Below are positions 19,200 through 26,784 of a DNA stretch of 64,000 nt, piece by piece (position 1 is the first letter of the stretch; the number at the start of each line of letters is the position of its first letter). Where the stretch lies: contig NZ_CP060393.1 in NCBI RefSeq assembly GCF_014274685.1, forward strand, positions 124,001 through 188,000, in the 5' to 3' direction. A program made the translations under genes and the position numbers. The notes beneath the pieces were generated by a model, which ran no database searches, had not been told where the DNA came from, and saw nothing but the letters and a program-made list of their open reading frames with translations. Source of the stretch: Edaphobacter sp. 4G125 (GTDB lineage: Bacteria > Acidobacteriota > Terriglobia > Terriglobales > Acidobacteriaceae).

Positions 19200-20351
19200 A
19201 TGAACCCTCAGGCTATTCTCGCCAGCACGCAAACTGTACTCCCTTGGTTCCTGGACCATCTCGAGCAACTCGTCCGCGTAGAAAGCCCAAGTGAAGACCC
19301 TGCTGCAATTAACGTCGCCCAGGAGCTTGCGGCGAAGTGGGCAGTTGCATTAGGAGGCCGGGTTAAACGTCATCGGCAAAAAAAATTCGGGGATGTCTTT
19401 GAATTGAAATTCGGGGAACTTCGCTCCGACCCACGCTCTTCAAAGCAAAAGCCGATCCTCCTGCTCGGACATTTGGACACGGTCTGGCCGTTAGGTACCC
19501 TCAAATCCATGCCTTGGCGCGAAGCCGATGGCAAGATCTTCGGCCCCGGCACTCTCGACATGAAGGCCGGAGTGATGATGGCACTCGCAGCCGTCTCGGT
19601 CCTGCGCGATCTGAAACTTCTGCGCCCGATCACGCTGCTGCTGAACAGTGAAGAAGAGATCGGCAGTCCCATCTCACGCCCCATTACAGAACGGCTCGCC
19701 AAAGAGTCCTCCGCGGTCTTCGTTCTGGAACCTGCCCAAGGGCTGGCTTTGAAGACCGCGCGCAAAGGTGTGGGCCATTACGATGTGCACGTCACTGGTG
19801 TCGGGGCACACTCTGGCGTCGACTTCGAACGCGGCCACTCCGCTGTGCTTGAACTGGCGCGACAGATTGAGCGCATCTCCGGATTCACCGACCTCAAGCG
19901 CGGACTCACCGTAAACTGCGGAGTCATCTCCGGCGGAACCCGCTCCAACGTGATCGCCGCCGAAGCTCACGCCGAAGTGGACGTGCGCATCGCCCGCGCC
20001 AGCGACGAGAAGAAGGTCGATCGCCTCTTCCGTTCGTTCAAACCTATCGATCCAGCCTGCAAGCTCACCATCACCGGCGGAATCAACCGCCCCCCCATGG
20101 AGCGCAAGGCCGGAACCATCGCTCTCTTCAAACGGGCGAAACAGCTGGCTGCCGATCTGGGTTTCGATCTCGAGGAAGCTTCTACCGGTGGCGGCTCGGA
20201 CGGCAACTTCACCGCCGCCTTGGGAATTCACACGCTCGACGGCATGGGAGCAATCGGCGCAGGAGCCCACGCCGCACACGAGCATATTGTGAAGGAACAC
20301 ATCGTTCCGCGCACGGCTCTCCTGGCCGCGATGATTGCCACTACACCTTAG
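19200..20351 (+). CDS. M20 family metallopeptidase (carboxypeptidase G2-like)
   Basis: The 383-residue product carries the dinuclear zinc site of M20 peptidases: GHLDTVWP (His91, Asp93 next to it), GTLDMKAG (bridging Asp120), NSEEEIGS (general base and ligand Glu), VLEPAQG (Glu177) and a final HAAHEH near residue 358. A dimerisation domain with VTGVGAHSGVDFERGHSA lies in the middle. It resembles glutamate carboxypeptidase CPG2, which removes C-terminal Glu from folates or peptides; the real substrate is unknown. No signal peptide is seen. It is divergent from lpxC and stands alone. Confidence 0.85.
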   Translation: MNPQAILASTQTVLPWFLDHLEQLVRVESPSEDPAAINVAQELAAKWAVALGGRVKRHRQKKFGDVFELKFGELRSDPRSSKQKPILLLGHLDTVWPLGTLKSMPWREADGKIFGPGTLDMKAGVMMALAAVSVLRDLKLLRPITLLLNSEEEIGSPISRPITERLAKESSAVFVLEPAQGLALKTARKGVGHYDVHVTGVGAHSGVDFERGHSAVLELARQIERISGFTDLKRGLTVNCGVISGGTRSNVIAAEAHAEVDVRIARASDEKKVDRLFRSFKPIDPACKLTITGGINRPPMERKAGTIALFKRAKQLAADLGFDLEEASTGGGSDGNFTAALGIHTLDGMGAIGAGAHAAHEHIVKEHIVPRTALLAAMIATTP

Positions 20352-20378
20352 ACAATCATCGCACCCGGACCGGCGGAG

Positions 20379-21125
20379 CTATCGCGGAATCTGGTTCCAA
20401 ATCGAGCGAGCCTTCGACTTCACTTTATCGGAAGCCGCAGCAGGATTCGATTGCGTCGCCGGTGTACTCGCCGCAGGAGCAGCCGTACGCGATGAATCTG
20501 CATCCGCATTGGCCGATGCTTCTTGCAGCACTGACTCAGTCGCCGGCCCATTCACACGGATCACCAGCGCACCGGAGGGATAGCCGGGCGACAGCGCTCC
20601 CATTACCAGCATGTACTCATTACCCTTGTGAAAGGTCCCATAACGAACGTCATCGTTAGTCGCATCCAGGCTATCAATCATCCATGAAGCCCAATTGCCG
20701 ACATGGATGGAATCAATCGTGGGCTGGCTGAGAATCGTGGCCAACGAGTAACCACTGCCGCAGGTCTTGCGCGCGCAGCTCCATACCTCCGTATACCCTG
20801 CGGCTGTCAACTGACTGGTCAGTGTCGTGTATGTCGTCAGCGACGAAGCCGTTTTGGGTCCGGCATAAGCCAGCACATCAATTGGTCCAGTAACCGTTGT
20901 ACTCTTGCCTAGTTCCTTGGAGTTGGACTCCACCGGTCCCAGCGGAATCGCATACTCATCGTTATCGATGTGTCTCGCTCCAATGATGAAGCTGTTAGTA
21001 GGCCGGGTGAGAACATGAAAATCCGAAGCGCCGGGAAAATCTGAAGTGGGCTCAGATGCCACTGCAACAGACACCGTAAACGCAAGAAGAACAGCAGAGG
21101 AGGACAGAAAACGATATACGCTCAT
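20379..21125 (-). CDS. Exported DUF4892-like protein
   Basis: The 248-residue protein has a signal peptide (MSVYRFLSSSAVLLAFTVSVAVAS). The mature part resembles DUF4892 proteins: DFPGASDFHVLTRPTNSFIIGAR, DEYAIPLGPVESNSKELGKSTTVTGPIDVLAYAGP, a segment starting SLTTYTTLTSQLTAAGYTEV, and WSCARKTCG with two cysteines that could form a disulphide. In other bacteria this domain can precede an OmpA domain; here the protein ends in a low-complexity Ala/Ser tail instead. Function is unknown, probably periplasmic. The family call is from memory of the pattern. Confidence 0.6.
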   Translation of the reverse strand: MSVYRFLSSSAVLLAFTVSVAVASEPTSDFPGASDFHVLTRPTNSFIIGARHIDNDEYAIPLGPVESNSKELGKSTTVTGPIDVLAYAGPKTASSLTTYTTLTSQLTAAGYTEVWSCARKTCGSGYSLATILSQPTIDSIHVGNWASWMIDSLDATNDDVRYGTFHKGNEYMLVMGALSPGYPSGALVIRVNGPATESVLQEASANADADSSRTAAPAASTPATQSNPAAASDKVKSKARSIWNQIPR

Positions 21126-21267
21126 TGACTTCCATTAAAAGACATTTCTGTTCATTTAGGATGAATGATTTTTCAGTAACTTCATTCAGGTCAAGGTTTA
21201 AGTCACGAAGACGAACAGTAGTAGCTATACTCGACGCACATATTCCTCTGAGCGAAAGAGGTTCCCA

Positions 21268-21708
21268 ATGTCCCAACAAGCTCCATTGCGCTTTGTCTTC
21301 TATATCGCTGCACGGCCAGATAAAGTTTGGGAGGGGTTCGTCTCCCCGGAATCCAATCGCATCCTCTTTATGGGATCTGAGCTGGAAGTTGAGCTAAGGC
21401 CCGGTGGCCCGATGAACTGGATTGGCACTGGAGCGGATGGCAAGCGCACGACCTACGTTCGCGGCGAAGTCATCCAGGTCAAGCCGCACAAATTACTGCA
21501 ATATACCTTCGCCACCTTTTCATCCACCAAGTTCTCTCGCGTCACCATAGAACTCGTGCCGGAAACCGAAGCCACCAAGGTCACAGTGACTCATGATCAA
21601 TGGGCAGAGGACAATACCGACTACTCCCCCTGTTCGGATGGTTGGCCCCGCATTCTCTCTCGCCTCAAGACACTGATCGAAACAGGCAAAACATTTAAGC
21701 CACACTGA
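21268..21708 (+). CDS. SRPBCC/AHSA1-like domain protein
   Basis: The 146-residue protein reads as an activator-of-Hsp90-homologue-1-like SRPBCC domain: FYIAARPDKVWEGFVSPESNRILFMG at the start, ELRPGGPMNWIG, a central VRGEVIQVKPHKLLQYTF and the final helix GWPRILSRLKTLIETGK. Such proteins bind small hydrophobic ligands in a helix-grip fold. An AGAGG ribosome binding site lies just before the ATG at 21268. It precedes the sigma factor operon by 45 bp and may be co-transcribed; no function is evident. Confidence 0.82.
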   Translation: MSQQAPLRFVFYIAARPDKVWEGFVSPESNRILFMGSELEVELRPGGPMNWIGTGADGKRTTYVRGEVIQVKPHKLLQYTFATFSSTKFSRVTIELVPETEATKVTVTHDQWAEDNTDYSPCSDGWPRILSRLKTLIETGKTFKPH

Positions 21709-21753
21709 AATAATCCCGAGCGGAATTCCAGGTTCGCCGTCTTTACTGGATAG

Positions 21754-22317
21754 ATGGACCCTATGGCATCGTTTGAGGAAAGCCTGGTATTGCTGTCTTC
21801 CATAAAGAGCGCCGAATCGGAGATCGACCTCGCCGCTCTCGTGGAAACCTATTCCTCGCTGCTTTATCGCGTTGCCTACTCCATCCTGCGTAGTCACACT
21901 GACGCAGAAGATGTTGTGCAGGAGAGTTTTCTTCGCGTGCTTCAGCATCGAGGAACGCTCCCGGTAATTCGCGACATGCGCATCTGGCTCACGCGTATTG
22001 CATGGAACCTCGCGATTGATCGCCGCCGAGCCACACGGACGACACAGATAGACGAAGCGTTCGCTGAGAGCCTTGTCGCCGCAAACCTACCCGCCGATCA
22101 GGCACTGGATGAATCTCGACGCATGAAGACAGTTCTTGATGAGATCGAACGGCTCCCTCTCGCCGAACGCCACGTCCTGCTGCTCTCTTCGCTGGAGGAG
22201 CTCAGTACTCCCGAGATCGCAACTGTCCTTGAAAGAACCGAATCCGCTGTTCGAGCCCTGCTGTTTCGTGCACGCACGCGCCTGCGCCAGAGACTTGAGA
22301 AAGGAGGAAGCCGATGA
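21754..22317 (+). CDS. RNA polymerase ECF-type sigma factor
   Basis: The 187-residue protein has sigma region 2 (LVETYSSLLYRVAYSILRSHTDAEDVVQESFLRVL, residues about 29-63) with the DAEDVVQE core-binding motif, followed by IWLTRIAWNLAIDRRR, and region 4 at the C-terminus (RLPLAERHVLLLSSLEELSTPEIATVLERTESAVRALLFRARTRLR) with a helix-turn-helix. A second ATG lies four codons downstream. It overlaps the following gene by four bases (ATGA), the usual sign of translational coupling with its membrane partner. Target promoters are not known. Confidence 0.9.
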   Translation: MDPMASFEESLVLLSSIKSAESEIDLAALVETYSSLLYRVAYSILRSHTDAEDVVQESFLRVLQHRGTLPVIRDMRIWLTRIAWNLAIDRRRATRTTQIDEAFAESLVAANLPADQALDESRRMKTVLDEIERLPLAERHVLLLSSLEELSTPEIATVLERTESAVRALLFRARTRLRQRLEKGGSR

Positions 22318-22904
22318 ATCATCCGGAAAGAGATATCGAAAGAGTCCTCATGGGTCTGAGAGATTCACCTCTACCTCGGGGAATGGAAGATCGTATTCTT
22401 GCAGCACTTGGAGAACGCAGGACGCAGCCCTCTTCGAGATGGCTTGCGTTGTCATCAGCCAGCCTAAAGATTGCTGGAGCATGTTCTCTCGCGATGACGG
22501 CTGCGCTCGCCATTTTCTTCTTCAGCGGCAGACATGCAAAACATGCTTCGCAACCACCCGCCGCAGCCGTAGTCACTCCGCAGTCTTTGCTTCCGGGTGC
22601 GGGCATTGAACCCGTCACTAGCCACGCGCCGCCTCTTATCCGAGTGCCAAAACTCAGGCGAGTGCAGGCCGAACTCCCGCGGCAAGAAGCCGACGCAAAC
22701 GAAGCTGTCCCCATCAGCACGCCCGCGCCTCCCATTCCCCTCACCGAGCAGGAACGGTTTCTGCTACGCATGACGCGTCAAGGCCGTACAGAAGACTTCG
22801 CTCAGATCAGTAACGACCGCAAAGCTGCAAAGGAAAAGCAGGACGCTGCTGAATTCCAGGCATTCTTTGAACCACCACCCATCAAAATCGGAGAAAGTGA
22901 ATGA
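22314..22904 (+). CDS. Single-pass membrane protein, probable anti-sigma partner
   Basis: The 196-residue protein begins with a cytoplasmic stretch (residues 1-45, including DSPLPRGMEDRILAALGERR), one hydrophobic segment at about residues 51-71, and a Pro/Ala-rich outer part ending in LTEQERFLLRMTRQGRTEDF and FEPPPIKIGE. I see no HxxxCxxC zinc motif of ZAS anti-sigma factors. Its start overlaps the sigma factor stop and its stop overlaps the next gene, both by ATGA. Position, topology and coupling support an anti-sigma or sigma-regulating role; the sequence alone does not prove it. Confidence 0.7.
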   Translation: MNHPERDIERVLMGLRDSPLPRGMEDRILAALGERRTQPSSRWLALSSASLKIAGACSLAMTAALAIFFFSGRHAKHASQPPAAAVVTPQSLLPGAGIEPVTSHAPPLIRVPKLRRVQAELPRQEADANEAVPISTPAPPIPLTEQERFLLRMTRQGRTEDFAQISNDRKAAKEKQDAAEFQAFFEPPPIKIGESE

Positions 22905-23656
22905 TATCCGCACGCTCCCATATGAGCTTCATCGCAGGCTTTGCTCTCGCTACAGTCCTAACTCTCAATGCCTTCGCCCAAACTTCGGAGACCACGCTGG
23001 GACCGCAACGTCCACCCTATGGCCCTACCATCACTCGTGTCTTCCACCTTAAGAACATAACAATGCAAGCAGAGGCTAATGAGCTCCTCATGGCTTTGCG
23101 CAATAATGTGGATCCACGTGACCACATCACCCTCGTGCCTTCGCAGAATGCCATCATTATGAAAGCACCCACCGAGAGCATAGACACAGCCGAAAAAGTT
23201 ATCAGCGAGCTCGACAAGCCCAGGAAGACCTACCGCCTCATCTACACTCTCATCGATTTCGCAGGTACAAAGCGTGTCGGCGACCAACACTACTCTATGG
23301 TTCTTGTCTCCGGTCAGCATGCCATCCTCAGACAAGGAGACAAAATACCCATCTTCACAGGGGCCACCCCGAAAGACCTTCAAAGCCAAGTCTCTTATAT
23401 CGACATTGGAATGAATTTTGAAGCAACTATCGATGATGCTGCTGGCGTTCCCCGACTCAAGACTAAAGTTGAGCAGTCCAGCGTTGTCGAAGATCGCACC
23501 AGCGCCCTTGCGCAGGACCCCATCATCCGCCAATCTATCTTCGAGGGTAGTGCCGTTCTCGCCCCAGGTAAGCCCCTCACCATCGGCTCACTCGATATTG
23601 CTGGCACGACCCGTCGCATCGAGATTCAGGCAACCATCGAACTTCTCAACCCATAG
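22901..23656 (+). CDS. Exported protein with secretin N-like domain
   Basis: The 251-residue product has an N-terminal export signal (SHMSFIAGFALATVLTLNAFAQ). Residues about 45-112 resemble the N1-type (secretin_N) subdomain of secretins: ITRVFHLKNITMQAEANELL, then TLVPSQNAIIMKAPTESIDTAEKVISELDKP. Instead of a secretin pore it continues with a beta-rich region (FAGTKRVGDQHYSMVLVSGQHAILRQGDKIPIFTG and an ending IEIQATIELLNP), close in style to the secretin C-domain lip but far too short for a channel. It is the third gene of the ECF sigma operon, coupled by ATGA. A periplasmic sensing or binding role is possible. Confidence 0.7.
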   Translation: MISARSHMSFIAGFALATVLTLNAFAQTSETTLGPQRPPYGPTITRVFHLKNITMQAEANELLMALRNNVDPRDHITLVPSQNAIIMKAPTESIDTAEKVISELDKPRKTYRLIYTLIDFAGTKRVGDQHYSMVLVSGQHAILRQGDKIPIFTGATPKDLQSQVSYIDIGMNFEATIDDAAGVPRLKTKVEQSSVVEDRTSALAQDPIIRQSIFEGSAVLAPGKPLTIGSLDIAGTTRRIEIQATIELLNP

Positions 23657-23683
23657 GAGGAGCGTAGCCAGCACAAGAACTGT

Positions 23684-24157
23684 CTATCGCGAGCAGTTGC
23701 ACGAAACCAGATGGCTTGATGGCATAGAACCATCCATTGCCGGGATGCAATGTCCATGTGGGTCGCGCTCCGGATTGCCCAGCTTCGCTGCTACTCTCGC
23801 TTCGAAATGCTCTGAGATGAAGTGCTCCAGCCGCTCAGCTTCGTCGTGCAGTTCTTCGATCGGATATCCGAGCACTTCAAAGAGAAATGTCTCGATCAGC
23901 CTGTGGTGCCGCACGATTTCCAGAGCTCGTTTACGCCCCGCGTTCGAGAGACGAACCCCGCGGCCACGTTCGTAATCAATCAATGGACGACGTTCCGCAG
24001 CCAGCTTCTGCAACATATTCGTGATGGAAGCGGGAGCCACCTCCAACCTCTCCGCAAGCTCTGAGCTGCCTACACGGCGCTGCTGTTCCCCTCCCAGGCG
24101 ATAGATCGCTTTCAGGTAGTCGTCGATCGATTCGCTTGTGACTCTCTTTACCTGCAC
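23684..24157 (-). CDS. mntR: DtxR/MntR family metal-dependent repressor
   Basis: The 157-residue protein shows the DtxR fold: SIDDYLKAIYRLGGEQQRRVGSSELAERLEVAPASITNMLQKLA (winged helix with recognition helix), YERGRGVRLSNAGRKRALEIVRHHRLIETFLFEVLGY and the metal/dimer region ELHDEAERLEHFISEHFEARVAAKLGNPERDPHGHCIP. It lacks the SH3-like third domain, as in MntR. The start is GTG at 24157; no other start fits. It should repress metal uptake when Mn(II) or Fe(II) is bound. It is divergent from a TonB receptor gene, with two typical operator palindromes in between. Confidence 0.85.
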   Translation of the reverse strand: MQVKRVTSESIDDYLKAIYRLGGEQQRRVGSSELAERLEVAPASITNMLQKLAAERRPLIDYERGRGVRLSNAGRKRALEIVRHHRLIETFLFEVLGYPIEELHDEAERLEHFISEHFEARVAAKLGNPERDPHGHCIPAMDGSMPSSHLVSCNCSR

Positions 24158-24178
24158 CTGGACATGTCCCGTCTTATG

Positions 24179-24218
24179 ATTTAGGTTAACCTAAATTCAA
24201 AATTAGGCAAACCTAAAT
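24179..24218. promoter_or_regulatory. Two DtxR/MntR-type operator boxes
   Basis: An 18 bp perfect palindrome, ATTTAGGTTAACCTAAAT, lies at 24179-24196. A second copy with the core TTAGG-N4-CCTAA is at 24203-24216, running into the ATG of the TonB receptor gene at 24217. This is the form of MntR/DtxR-family boxes (TTAGG...CCTAA). Placement between the regulator and the receptor fits repression of the receptor and possible autoregulation. Confidence 0.82.
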
Positions 24219-26775
24219 GATTCGCTTATTAAATTTTGGGGCACTTATTACCCTCTGCTCTCTTTCAGCATCGGGTCAACAACGCTCGCTCATGATCATA
24301 GTCGAGGATGCAACCGGAGCAATACTCCCTCGTGCGGAAGTAACTCTGCAATGTGCGGGACAGAGGGACCTCCGCCAGGTAACCGACACTCAGGGCACTG
24401 CGACCTTTACCGCTCCGGACACCGCTCCCTGCTCCGCGACCGCATCTGCCGAGGGCTTCGTTACCGCTACCCATATCTTTGCCGAAGAATCCCAGGTAGA
24501 GATACGTCTCGCAGTCGCAGCCAATACGCAGGTGACAGTCTCCGCCGGAAGCGAGCAACTCCAGGCCAACATCCCTACTGCTCAAGGGGTGCTCAGCGAA
24601 CAGCAGATCGCTGCGATTCCTTTCTTCAACCGCGCTACGGGCTTCAGCGATTTGATTACTCGAACTACTCCCGGAGTCGCCGCCGACGCTAACGGCTTCG
24701 CCCACCCGCTGGGCGAGCACGCCGATACCTCCATCTCGCTCGACGGGCAGCCCATCACCGATCAGCAGGCCAAGGTCTTCTCCAATCAACTCGACACCAA
24801 CATCATCCAATCCCTGACGGCCATCACAGGAGCGCCACCGGCAGAGTTCGGCGACAAAACCAGCCTGGTCATCACCGTGAATGCCCGCTCCGGCCTGGGA
24901 CGAAGGCCCTCCGGGACCCTCTCCAGCGAATACGGCAGCTTCGGCACCTGGGGCACAGGCCTTGTGCTCGGAGCGGGCGGCAAACGCTGGGGTAACTTCG
25001 TTGCGCTCCACGGCGAGGGCTCGGGCCGTTTTCTCGACTCGCCCGAGTTCGTGCCTTTGCACGACCACGGCAACAGCGAAGGCTTCTTTGACCGCATTGA
25101 CTGGCAGCCCGGTAATAAGAATCTCTTCCACCTCAATCTGGGCGGAAGCCGTTCGTGGTTCCAGACACCCAATAGCTACGACACTGCCGCCGCAGAGCAG
25201 GATCAACGTAGCCAGATTCGCAACGCGAACATCGCTTTCGGCTGGAACTACATCTTTTCGCCATCGCTATTGGCCGCTTTCACGCCCTTTTATCGACACG
25301 AAGAAGCGCAGTACTTCCCCTCGGCCAATCCTCTGGCCGACACCACCGCGACCATGGCGCAGAACCGTATGCTGACCAACACCGGCTTTCGTCTCGAGAC
25401 CGTCTACGCCAAAGGCGTGCACACCGCGAAGATTGGTGGAACCTACTGGCACACTCTGCTACACGAGCGCTTCTCGATTGCCTTGACCGACCCGCTCTAC
25501 AACGCGCCCTGCATCGATAGTGCGGGAAATTCAATCGTCGCACCTGGCATCTCAGACTCCAGCGATTGCGCAAAAGAAGACTACACGGCGAACCCTGCTT
25601 TTCTTGCTAATCTTCTACCCTACGATCTGACACGCGGCGGAACACTCTACGACTTCGACCAAACTGCCGATATCGAACAAGCGGCCTTCTATGCACAGGA
25701 CGACATCAAGTGGGGCCACTGGCTCCTCAGCCCTGGCCTGCGCTACGACATCTACAACGGACTCAGCCGCGGACGCCAAATCCAGCCGCGCCTCGGCATC
25801 GGCTACCGTCTGGGTTCCACGTTGCTTCGCGGCTCCTATGCGCGGCTCTATGAGACTCCTTACAACGAGAACCTCATCTTCGCGAATGAATCGTCTGCCG
25901 ACACCACCAGTAAAAATCCTTTCGCCACCTATCGCTCTGAACCTGTTCGTCCCGGTACACGCAACCAATTCAACATCGGCTTTGAGCAGAGCTTCGGTAA
26001 TCACCTGAACGTCGACGCCGACTACTACTGGAAGTTCACCCGCACAGCCTTCGACTTCGACACGCTCTTCAATACTCCGATCACGTTTAGCGTGGCTTGG
26101 CGTAAATCGAAGATCGACGGGCTCGCTCTACGTGTCAGCCTGAACGACTGGCACGGCCTCAACGCCTACAGCGTGATGGGCCACGTGCGTTCGCGTTTTT
26201 TCACTCCGCAAGTCGGTGGACTCATCTTCGGCCCGCCCCCTCCCGTCCCAGTCTTCCGCATCGACCACGGCGAGGAGTTCGAACAGACCACCAACTTCCG
26301 TTATCAGCTTCCATCGCGTCTAGTCGGATCGCATCAGTTGTGGATTGGCGGCTCCTGGCGTTACAACAGCGGACTTGCTCTACCCGACACTGTGCCTACC
26401 TACCTCGATGCGCTTCAGCTCACAGCCAATCAGCAAGCTCAGATGGGACTCTTCTGCGCCAGCGAGCGTGCGACACCCAACTATGCCATTCGCGAGTGCA
26501 GCCCTGAGGCCTTTGGGGCCACACGCATTCGCATCCCTCCATACGGCACTGAGGACGAAGACCGCAATCCCGTCCGCGTGATGCCACGAACTCTCTTCGA
26601 TCTCTCAGTCGGGAACGACAATATCTTCCATACTGAACGTTTCAGCGTCGGCGCGCATGTGACTGCAATCAATCTGACCAACAAAGACGCACTCTACAAC
26701 TTTCTCTCCACCTTCAGCGGGACCCATTTCATTCCTCCCCGCACATTGCAGGCAGGACTCTCAATTCGTTTCTAG
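24217..26775 (+). CDS. TonB-dependent receptor, probable metal or siderophore uptake
   Basis: The 852-residue protein begins MIRLLNFGALITLCSLSASGQ, a signal peptide, then a carboxypeptidase regulatory-like domain (IIVEDATGAILPRAEVTLQC), a plug (LLSEQQ-type switch region; GVLSEQQIAAIPFFNRATGFSDL; HADTSISLDGQPITDQQ) and a barrel ending in the aromatic motif TLQAGLSIRF. It is shorter than the Oar-like receptor in this window. Two MntR-type boxes overlap its promoter and start codon, so it is likely expressed under manganese or iron limitation and imports that metal or its chelate. This is inference from regulation. Confidence 0.87.
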   Translation: MIRLLNFGALITLCSLSASGQQRSLMIIVEDATGAILPRAEVTLQCAGQRDLRQVTDTQGTATFTAPDTAPCSATASAEGFVTATHIFAEESQVEIRLAVAANTQVTVSAGSEQLQANIPTAQGVLSEQQIAAIPFFNRATGFSDLITRTTPGVAADANGFAHPLGEHADTSISLDGQPITDQQAKVFSNQLDTNIIQSLTAITGAPPAEFGDKTSLVITVNARSGLGRRPSGTLSSEYGSFGTWGTGLVLGAGGKRWGNFVALHGEGSGRFLDSPEFVPLHDHGNSEGFFDRIDWQPGNKNLFHLNLGGSRSWFQTPNSYDTAAAEQDQRSQIRNANIAFGWNYIFSPSLLAAFTPFYRHEEAQYFPSANPLADTTATMAQNRMLTNTGFRLETVYAKGVHTAKIGGTYWHTLLHERFSIALTDPLYNAPCIDSAGNSIVAPGISDSSDCAKEDYTANPAFLANLLPYDLTRGGTLYDFDQTADIEQAAFYAQDDIKWGHWLLSPGLRYDIYNGLSRGRQIQPRLGIGYRLGSTLLRGSYARLYETPYNENLIFANESSADTTSKNPFATYRSEPVRPGTRNQFNIGFEQSFGNHLNVDADYYWKFTRTAFDFDTLFNTPITFSVAWRKSKIDGLALRVSLNDWHGLNAYSVMGHVRSRFFTPQVGGLIFGPPPPVPVFRIDHGEEFEQTTNFRYQLPSRLVGSHQLWIGGSWRYNSGLALPDTVPTYLDALQLTANQQAQMGLFCASERATPNYAIRECSPEAFGATRIRIPPYGTEDEDRNPVRVMPRTLFDLSVGNDNIFHTERFSVGAHVTAINLTNKDALYNFLSTFSGTHFIPPRTLQAGLSIRF

Positions 26776-26784
26776 GGAAGATGC

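Noticed and set aside
24265..25206. Open frame of 313 codons antisense to the second TonB receptor gene
   Set aside because: The receptor frame has signal peptide, plug and barrel features; the antisense frame is Gly/Val/Glu-rich without a family match.
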